Both the position numbers and the translations under genes were made by a program. A stretch of 5,249 nt of DNA from Candidatus Aphodomonas merdavium (GTDB lineage: Bacteria > Bacillota > Clostridia > Christensenellales > Aristaeellaceae): contig DVLH01000069.1 in the NCBI GenBank assembly GCA_018715585.1, positions 1-5,249 on the forward strand, in the 5' to 3' direction. Below the pieces are notes generated by a model. That model saw nothing but the letters and a program-made list of their open reading frames with translations, was not told the DNA's origin and ran no database searches. Below are positions 1 through 4,048 of this stretch, piece by piece (the stretch's first letter is position 1; each line of letters starts with the position of its first letter).

Positions 1-813
1 GTCATCAAGGAGGACAGCCGTCAGGCTGTGGAGGAGCTCAAGGGCATGGGTATCCACGTCGTGATGATTACGGGGGACAACGAGCGCACGGCGAAGGCCA
101 TCGGCGCGCAGGCGGGCGTGGATGAAGTGATCGCCGGCGTGCTGCCGGACGGCAAAGAGAGCGCCATTCGCGCGCTTCAGCGCCGTGGCAGCGTGGCCAT
201 GGTGGGCGACGGTATCAACGATGCGCCCGCGCTTACCCGTGCGGATATCGGCATCGCCATCGGCGCAGGCACGGACGTCGCCATCGATGCGGCGGACATC
301 GTCATCATGAAAAACCGCCTGCGCGACGTGCCCGCGGCCATCCGGCTCAGCCGCGCCACGCTGCGCAACATCCATGAGAACCTCTTTTGGGCGTTTTTGT
401 ACAACACAATCGGCATCCCGCTGGCCGCAGGGGCGTTCATCGCGCTGCTGGGCTGGCAGATGAATCCCATGTTTGGGGCGGCGGCGATGAGCCTTTCCAG
501 CTTTTGCGTCGTCTCCAACGCGCTGCGGCTGAATTTTTTTGACCTGTACAGCCCGGCGAGGGATCATAAATATCGCTTCCCAAAGGGAAAGGAGAAAAAG
601 ACGATGGTAAAGACGATGAAGATTGAAGGCATGATGTGCGAACATTGCCAGGCGCGCGTGCAAAAGACGCTCGAGGCGCTGGACGGTGTGCAGAGCGCCG
701 TGGTGAGCCACAAGGAAGGGATGGCCGTGGTGACGCTGAGCGCTCCCGTCGATGCACAGACGCTGCGCAAGGCTGTGGAGGAACAAGGGTATCACGTCGT
801 CGCGATTGACTGA
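1..813 (+). CDS. copA: Cu(I)-exporting P1B-type ATPase with C-terminal CopZ-like HMA domain (3' part)
   Basis: The reading frame is open from the left edge, so the N-terminal part (including the CPC membrane motif and phosphorylated DKTGT) lies outside; 270 codons remain. Visible in order are the end of the catalytic domain with TGDN (codons 24-27) and the hinge GDGINDAPAL (codons 69-78), then the last two membrane helices. The first carries YN (about codon 134) and the second MSLSS (about codon 163). In P1B-1 ATPases these YN and MxxSS residues join the CPC motif to bind Cu(I), so copper or silver is favoured over zinc or cadmium. After a charged linker the protein continues into an HMA domain with GMMCEHC (codons 210-216), a two-cysteine Cu(I) site. 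Family role: ATP-driven export of cytoplasmic copper across the inner membrane. The oddity is the C-terminal position of the HMA domain, which from codon 202 is exactly the length of a free CopZ chaperone. Family call is very secure. Confidence 0.96.
   Translation, partial: VIKEDSRQAVEELKGMGIHVVMITGDNERTAKAIGAQAGVDEVIAGVLPDGKESAIRALQRRGSVAMVGDGINDAPALTRADIGIAIGAGTDVAIDAADIVIMKNRLRDVPAAIRLSRATLRNIHENLFWAFLYNTIGIPLAAGAFIALLGWQMNPMFGAAAMSLSSFCVVSNALRLNFFDLYSPARDHKYRFPKGKEKKTMVKTMKIEGMMCEHCQARVQKTLEALDGVQSAVVSHKEGMAVVTLSAPVDAQTLRKAVEEQGYHVVAID
588..606 (+). promoter_or_regulatory. Internal ribosome binding site and ATG at the start of the HMA domain of copA
   Basis: AAAGGAG at 588-594 is followed after 9 bases by an in-frame ATG at 604-606. 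Initiation here would give a separate 69-residue protein (604-813) with one GMMCEHC motif, the same size as free CopZ copper chaperones. The match to the anti-Shine-Dalgarno sequence and the spacing are seen directly; actual use is inference. It may also be a leftover of an ancestral copA-copZ gene pair that fused, in which case the purine-rich bases now only encode the lysine-rich linker KGKEKK. Confidence 0.45.
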
Positions 814-837
814 CGCTTTGCGCAACAGCGCAAAGCG
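814..837 (+). repeat. Perfect 10-bp inverted repeat directly after the copA stop codon
   Basis: CGCTTTGCGC at 814-823 pairs perfectly with GCGCAAAGCG at 828-837 across the four-base loop AACA. It begins at the base after the TGA. No T tract follows (GGAAACC instead), so it is more likely an mRNA 3'-end stabilising hairpin or an attenuated terminator than the main terminator. A weaker stem (842-846 with 856-860) follows. Confidence 0.6.
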
Positions 838-888
838 GAAACCGCCGCATGAACCGGCGGATTAACTGGGCGCTGCCCGCATCCGGAA

Positions 889-919
889 AAACCGGCGGCT
901 GCAACGCTGCCGCCGGTTT
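889..919 (+). repeat. GC-rich 11-bp hairpin upstream of the copA terminator
   Basis: AAACCGGCGGC at 889-899 pairs perfectly with GCCGCCGGTTT at 909-919, with a nine-base loop. The A-rich left arm and T-rich right arm resemble a bidirectional terminator, but the bases after the stem are the next hairpin rather than a T run. It probably forms a tandem terminator with the hairpin at 920-938. Confidence 0.55.
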
Positions 920-949
920 GCCGCCCGCATCGGGCGGCTTTTCTTATTT
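920..949 (+). terminator. Rho-independent terminator of copA
   Basis: GCCGCCCG at 920-927 pairs perfectly with CGGGCGGC at 931-938 around a CAT loop, and is followed at once by TTTTCTTATTT. The compact 8-bp GC stem, three-base loop and T-rich tail are typical of an intrinsic terminator on the plus strand. Its tail overlaps the end of the minus-strand transposase relic. Confidence 0.8.
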
Positions 950-1159
950 GCCTTTTTCTTCCGGCTTGCCCGGAAACGGGCCGATGTATCCTCCGCATTT
1001 ACAATGCCGGTTCCCGTGCTTGCGGTGCAAACTCGCAAATCGGTCAAGCATTCCCCCTGATGCCGGAATCTTGGGCGGGCGTGCTACTGGCATATGGATG
1101 TGATTCGGACATGCATTTGTTCCTACTTCCGCCCCATACTTTCTAGGCAGGATTTGCCT
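944..1159 (-). pseudogene. tnpA: Relic of IS200/IS605-family TnpA transposase
   Basis: Read on the minus strand from 1159 to the TAA at 946-944, the frame gives a peptide that follows the middle of IS200-type TnpA. It contains NACPNHIHM (HUH metal-binding histidines encoded at 1102-1100 and 1096-1094), then V.RPPKI, and after an apparent deletion of about ten residues LDRFASLHRKHGNRH and C.GGY. The family has blocks like ACPDHIHM, IPPK, FD...NLKYKYGNR and WCRGYY in this order and spacing. The frame has no proper start: it is closed upstream by a TGA at 1162-1160, and it ends just before the region that would hold the catalytic tyrosine. A possible further piece in another frame (CPYH..IPK, from 1193) resembles the usual CKYHIVFTPKYR near the N-terminus but is too short to be sure. 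Family TnpA proteins are single-strand DNA transposases of about 150 residues; this copy is surely inactive. No TnpB or accessory gene is beside it. Confidence 0.8.
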
Positions 1160-1197
1160 TCAATGCTTTGGGGATTGCCGCATGATATGGACATCAT

Positions 1198-1214
1198 CTC
1201 TCCGCTAGGGAGAG
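1198..1214. repeat. Hairpin next to the transposase relic, possible subterminal IS hairpin
   Basis: CTCTCC at 1198-1203 pairs with GGAGAG at 1209-1214 around the loop GCTAG; a smaller stem ATGAT/ATCAT (1182-1186, 1193-1197) abuts it. IS200/IS605 elements lack terminal inverted repeats and instead have subterminal imperfect hairpins at their ends, with one just upstream of tnpA. Its place just upstream of the relic on the minus strand fits this, but the link is inference. Confidence 0.35.
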
Positions 1215-1257
1215 GCTTTCTCCTCCGCCGGCCGGTGGTTTCCTTTGTGCAAAACGG

Positions 1258-1284
1258 GCGGCGCGCCCGGCAGGGACGCGCCGC
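1258..1284. repeat. Perfect 8-bp GC inverted repeat
   Basis: GCGGCGCG at 1258-1265 pairs with CGCGCCGC at 1277-1284 over an 11-base loop. On the minus strand it is followed after three bases by TTTT, so it could be a weak terminator in that direction. No gene nearby explains it. Confidence 0.45.
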
Positions 1285-1348
1285 ACAACGGCCCACCGCG
1301 GTTCTTACAGGGGCCGCGGCAAGCTTTGCGGCAAATCCATAAACGGAA

Positions 1349-1412
1349 ACCGCCGGACGGCGTGCTCCCGGGAGTAGGCCTGCCGCATTGAGCGATGCGG
1401 TTTCCCGGCGGT
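1349..1412. repeat. Nested hairpins forming a branched stem
   Basis: The outer arms ACCGCCGG (1349-1356) and CCGGCGGT (1405-1412) are perfectly complementary and enclose a second hairpin CCGCAT/ATGCGG (1383-1388, 1395-1400) and the palindrome CTCCCGGGAG (1365-1374). I could not match this to a known riboswitch consensus. Chance in such GC-rich DNA is possible. Confidence 0.4.
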
Positions 1413-1490
1413 GACCGGCATGGGAAGACATCCGCAAACGCAAGCATTTGCCTTCCAAGCGCTCCGAACAGGAAACGCAGCCGCACCCCT

Positions 1491-1517
1491 GGCGGAAAGG
1501 CCCCGCGGCCTTGCGCC
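1491..1517. repeat. Hairpin beside the operon terminator
   Basis: AAGGCC (1497-1502) pairs with GGCCTT (1507-1512) around CCGC, and outer GGCG (1491-1494) with CGCC (1514-1517), leaving a small internal bulge. It lies six bases from the terminator stem at 1524-1546 and may act with it. Confidence 0.45.
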
Positions 1518-1522
1518 ATACG

Positions 1523-1546
1523 AAAACCCCGGCAGGGCCGGGGTTT
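1523..1546 (-). terminator. Rho-independent terminator of the minus-strand operon
   Basis: AAACCCCGGC (1524-1533) and GCCGGGGTTT (1537-1546) form a perfect 10-bp stem with a three-base loop. Read on the minus strand the stem ends in TTTT followed by CGTATGG, about 88 bases after the stop codon of the last operon gene. The T run is short, and on the plus strand the tail is TTTCACAAT, so the signal may act weakly both ways. Confidence 0.6.
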
Positions 1547-1634
1547 CACAATGCAAACCGATGGGCGGAAACGGACGGCAGCGGAAAACGGCCGGCGCGC
1601 AAGGGATGAAAACGGGCAAGCCGGGCCCTAGGGA

Positions 1635-3017
1635 TCAGCCGGCGGCGGACGTTAGTGCCAGCCCCATGCCGGCCAGCTCCTTGCAAACCTCGTCATAGAG
1701 CGCCAGCCACTGCGGCTGCGGAACAACGCGGAGCGGATCGTACGCCTGCTCAAAGGGGACGCCTTCGTTGCCTGCTTCAAAGACATGCTTGTATTTTTCC
1801 ACCAGCGCCTGCGCGATGGCTTCACCGCTTTGACGGGTGATGCCCTGCATGCTGGCGGCGCGCCCGACCTCGCCCATCAGGCGGGCTTCCAGGCCGGTAC
1901 CGTGCGGCTTGAGGCCGTCGCAGGAGCCGACGCCCTCCAAATGGCCGCCGGAGACGGTGGCGATGAGCGCGTTGGCCGCCACCTCGTAGAGCAATTCTTT
2001 TGTCATCGCGCCGCTTTTAGGATAAATATCGCAGACGATGATGTTGGGGGCGCACAGCGCGAACGCCTGGCAGACCACGCTCTGCAGCCACATGCATTCG
2101 GGCGTGGAGGTGGCGATATGGCGCAGATGGATGGGGTGGCAAAGGTGATAATCCGCGCAGCAGACAAGGTTGGCCGCCAGCATCGATGCGATCATTACAA
2201 CGGCTGCGCCGGGCGCGCCGCCCGCCATCCCCTCGACCATCACGCAGCTGAGCGACGCGTTGCGCACGCCCGTATAAGCGCTGGAGGCGGCGCGCACCAG
2301 GTTGTCGCGGTTGATGATCAGCTCGTTGTTGAGCGCCACCAGGTGTGCGTCCGTGCTGCGCAGCAGGCCGGGCGCCGCCGCGGCCAAGTCGCCCACCTCG
2401 GAAACGCTGCTCTCCGCCGCCAGGCGGCCGATGCCGGGCCGCCCCACCTCCGCCGCTGCCTGGTTGAGATAGGCGAGCTCCCGCCGGACGGCCTCCACCT
2501 CGGAAGGCTCGCCGTTGCGCACGGGATAGCCGTCCACGGCCACGAGCGACCCGCAGGTGATCATGTCCACGCTTTCCTCCTGCGCCCAGCTTTTGACGCA
2601 TGCCTTGAAAACTCCCTCCGGCGTGGGGCAGCCTGGATTTCCGGCAAAGACGCCCGGCTTTCTTTTGTCCTCCGGCTTGCGGTCGTAGAGGATAAACGCA
2701 TCCTTGCCACAGCCCATGGGCAGCCGCTTTTTTTGCGCCGCGGCGGCGCGGTCGATTTCCTCCGGCGTCAGGCGGATGATGCGCCCCGTGGAAATGTTAT
2801 ACACGCCGATGCGCCGCAGCAGCTCGCGCCCGGCTTGGTAGAAGCGCCGCATGCGCGCCTCGTCGCAGGGGGCGAGCTCGTTCCCGCGCCGCTCCAGGCC
2901 GTATTCCTCCACCACCGAGGATGACTCTTCAAACACATAATCCAAGTCCCACGCTTCTTTTTCAACCTTCGGGCCCGTGTAGCCCCGTTCGCACAGCGCT
3001 AAAAAGGGAACGGACAT
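1635..3017 (-). CDS. MtmB-family corrinoid methyltransferase homologue lacking pyrrolysine
   Basis: The 460-residue product matches the length (458) and whole course of methanogen monomethylamine:corrinoid methyltransferase MtmB (a TIM barrel of the MtmB family). Matching blocks include PKVEKEAWDLD near the N-terminus, GRPGIG (192-197), TDAH..ALNNEL (222-233), AGG (265-267), HL..P.HLR (291-299), YP (332-333) and GLEARLMGEVGRA (375-387). MtmB moves a methyl group from monomethylamine to the corrinoid of MtmC using pyrrolysine (O202 in M. barkeri). Here the aligned residue is Leu199, codon CTG at 2423-2421. By eye E229 and E259 align with Leu226 and Leu256, Q333 with Asp330, while Y335 is kept as Tyr332. 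The ATG at 3017 is chosen because a strong site follows the family N-terminus and length; the longer frame starts at a TTG without such a site. It is the last gene of the operon, 44 bases after hddA. Substrate unknown; cytoplasmic, no signal peptide. Family certain, monomethylamine activity unlikely. Confidence 0.9.
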   Translation of the reverse strand: MSVPFLALCERGYTGPKVEKEAWDLDYVFEESSSVVEEYGLERRGNELAPCDEARMRRFYQAGRELLRRIGVYNISTGRIIRLTPEEIDRAAAAQKKRLPMGCGKDAFILYDRKPEDKRKPGVFAGNPGCPTPEGVFKACVKSWAQEESVDMITCGSLVAVDGYPVRNGEPSEVEAVRRELAYLNQAAAEVGRPGIGRLAAESSVSEVGDLAAAAPGLLRSTDAHLVALNNELIINRDNLVRAASSAYTGVRNASLSCVMVEGMAGGAPGAAVVMIASMLAANLVCCADYHLCHPIHLRHIATSTPECMWLQSVVCQAFALCAPNIIVCDIYPKSGAMTKELLYEVAANALIATVSGGHLEGVGSCDGLKPHGTGLEARLMGEVGRAASMQGITRQSGEAIAQALVEKYKHVFEAGNEGVPFEQAYDPLRVVPQPQWLALYDEVCKELAGMGLALTSAAG

Positions 3018-3025
3018 CTTGCGCA

Positions 3026-3031
3026 CCTCCC
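3026..3031 (-). promoter_or_regulatory. Ribosome binding site fixing the start of the MtmB-family gene
   Basis: On the minus strand GGGAGG (3031-3026) lies 8 bases before the ATG at 3017-3015. The upstream in-frame TTG at 3065, which overlaps the hddA stop, has no such sequence, so the protein most likely begins MSVPF and has 460 residues. Confidence 0.85.
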
Positions 3032-3061
3032 ATGGGATTGCTTTGGCTTTTATGCCGGACG

Positions 3062-4048
3062 TCAATCGGCAAAGACGATGTGGCTGCCCTGTCCTTCCGG
3101 AACGAAAGGAATTTCACGGTATTGGCTGAGCGCTTCGCGCACGGCCGGCTGTTTGTCCTTGGCAGCATAGACCAGCAGGAACCCGCCGCCGCCTGCGCCG
3201 AGGATCTTGCCGCCCAGCGCGCCCGCCTGGCGCGCCGCGCCGTACATGGCGTCGATGAGCGGCGTGGAGACACCCTGGGCAAAGCGCTTTTTGCGCTGCC
3301 ACGCTTCGTCCAGCATTGCGCCGACGCGGTCGGGGTCACCTTGGGCCAGCGCGTCCCAGGCGTTGTCCACCATTTGCGCCACCTCGTCGAGCATGGCCAT
3401 CTTCTGCGCGATGGACTGCTGCTGTTCGTTGAGGATTTGGCGGCTGTCCCGTGTCAGGCCGGTGAAGAACAAAAGCAGGTTGCCCCAAAGCGTTTGCAGC
3501 GTGGCATGGGAAGCAAGCACCGGCTCAACCGTTACGTTGCCGGCGCGGTGGAAGCGGTAGCGGTTGAAGCCGCCAAATGCCACGGCAAACTGGTCCTGGA
3601 TGCCGATGCGCTGGCCCAGCAGGTCAATTTCGATGTGCGCCGCCTCGCGCGCAAGCTGGTCGGGCCGGACGTACTCGCCTTTGTAGGCATGCAGGGCGTT
3701 GAGCACGCCTACGGCCAGCGCGCTGGAGGAAGCGAGCCCTACGCCCGCCGTGCTCAGCGGGATGTCGGCCTGGTAGACGATCTCGATGGACCGGGTGACG
3801 CCCGTGAGCTTGAGCGCTTCGCGGATAATGTTATGGCGCACCTCCTCCACCGAGTCCACCAGCTCGTTGCCGGCGTAGCAGAGGCGGATTTTATCGTCGA
3901 ATTTTTTGTTGACGGTGATATAGACGTGCATGTTCAGCGCCGTGCTCAGCACGCAGCCAAAACCGCTCGACGCGTTTTCATAATACTGGCGGAAATCCGT
4001 ACCGCCGCCAAAGAATGAGCAGCGCAGCGGCGTTTTGGAAATGATCAT
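3062..4048 (-). CDS. hddA: D-glycero-D-manno-heptose-7-phosphate kinase (HddA-type GHMP kinase)
   Basis: A 328-residue GHMP-superfamily kinase of the usual HddA length. The N-terminus KTPLR.SFFGGGTDF (about 5-19) is the sugar-binding signature of HddA and related sugar-1-kinases. The ATP loop is PLSTAGVGLASSSA (97-110), the likely catalytic aspartate lies in GIQDQFA (Asp152), and the C-terminal glycine-rich motif is KILGAGGGGFLLVY (281-294). Family reaction: ATP-dependent phosphorylation of D-glycero-D-manno-heptose 7-phosphate at C-1, giving the alpha-1,7-bisphosphate. The ATG overlaps the stop of the upstream fused gene by ATGA, and GGAGG sits 7 bases before it, so translational coupling is likely. 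The upstream partner holds the next two enzymes of the same route, which supports the heptose assignment over fucose, arabinose or other GHMP sugar kinases. The last residues (GQGSHIVF) also fit the family. Confidence 0.88.
   Translation of the reverse strand: MIISKTPLRCSFFGGGTDFRQYYENASSGFGCVLSTALNMHVYITVNKKFDDKIRLCYAGNELVDSVEEVRHNIIREALKLTGVTRSIEIVYQADIPLSTAGVGLASSSALAVGVLNALHAYKGEYVRPDQLAREAAHIEIDLLGQRIGIQDQFAVAFGGFNRYRFHRAGNVTVEPVLASHATLQTLWGNLLLFFTGLTRDSRQILNEQQQSIAQKMAMLDEVAQMVDNAWDALAQGDPDRVGAMLDEAWQRKKRFAQGVSTPLIDAMYGAARQAGALGGKILGAGGGGFLLVYAAKDKQPAVREALSQYREIPFVPEGQGSHIVFAD

Larger units (their letters stand above)
1160..1634. other. Gene-free stretch between the transposase relic and the operon end
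   Basis: I see no recognisable protein, tRNA or rRNA here on either strand. The frames open through it give low-complexity arginine-, proline- and alanine-rich peptides typical of GC-biased antisense or non-coding DNA. What it does hold is a series of inverted repeats (1198-1214, 1258-1284, 1349-1412, 1491-1517, 1523-1546) and a palindrome CTCCCGGGAG at 1365-1374. The 12-base string CGGAAACCGCCG at 1344-1355 also occurs directly repeated at 836-847. The gap may be decayed mobile-element DNA, a structured non-coding RNA, or both. The flanking genes are convergent, so it need not hold their promoters. Confidence 0.5.

Noticed and set aside
592..626. Programmed -1 frameshift at GAG AAA AAG in the copA linker, after the purine-rich GGAG
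   Set aside because: The bases do not form a proper X XXY YYZ slippery heptamer in the zero frame, the GGAG is too close, and the shifted frame stops after about eight codons; internal initiation explains the GGAG and ATG better.
1071..1096. Promoter-like TTGGGC and CATATG
   Set aside because: The spacing of 14 bases is too short, the boxes are poor matches, and the bases are explained by the transposase relic on the other strand.
1605..1634. Possible terminator hairpin GGGC/GCCC followed by GTTTTC just after the last operon stop on the minus strand
   Set aside because: The stem is only four pairs; the perfect ten-pair stem at 1524-1546 is a much better candidate.
948..1634. tRNA, CRISPR array or known riboswitch in the intergenic gap
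   Set aside because: No T-loop-like sequence with a matching acceptor stem, no spaced direct repeats, and no riboswitch consensus I recognise.
2421..2423. In-frame amber codon read as pyrrolysine in the MtmB homologue
   Set aside because: The codon at the aligned position is CTG and the frame has no internal TAG, so pyrrolysine insertion is not possible here.
1785..2924. Long plus-strand open frame of 379 codons opposite the MtmB homologue
   Set aside because: It is an antisense shadow produced by GC-rich codon use: low-complexity arginine, alanine and histidine content, no recognisable domain, while the opposite strand encodes a clear family protein.
3015..3065. Longer start of the MtmB-family gene at the TTG at 3065, overlapping the hddA stop
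   Set aside because: No ribosome binding site precedes it, the extra 16 residues do not match the family, and the ATG at 3017 has GGGAGG at ideal spacing and gives the family's length.
2921..4018. Long plus-strand open frame of 365 codons opposite hddA
   Set aside because: Also an antisense shadow; the minus strand carries a complete GHMP kinase with all motifs.
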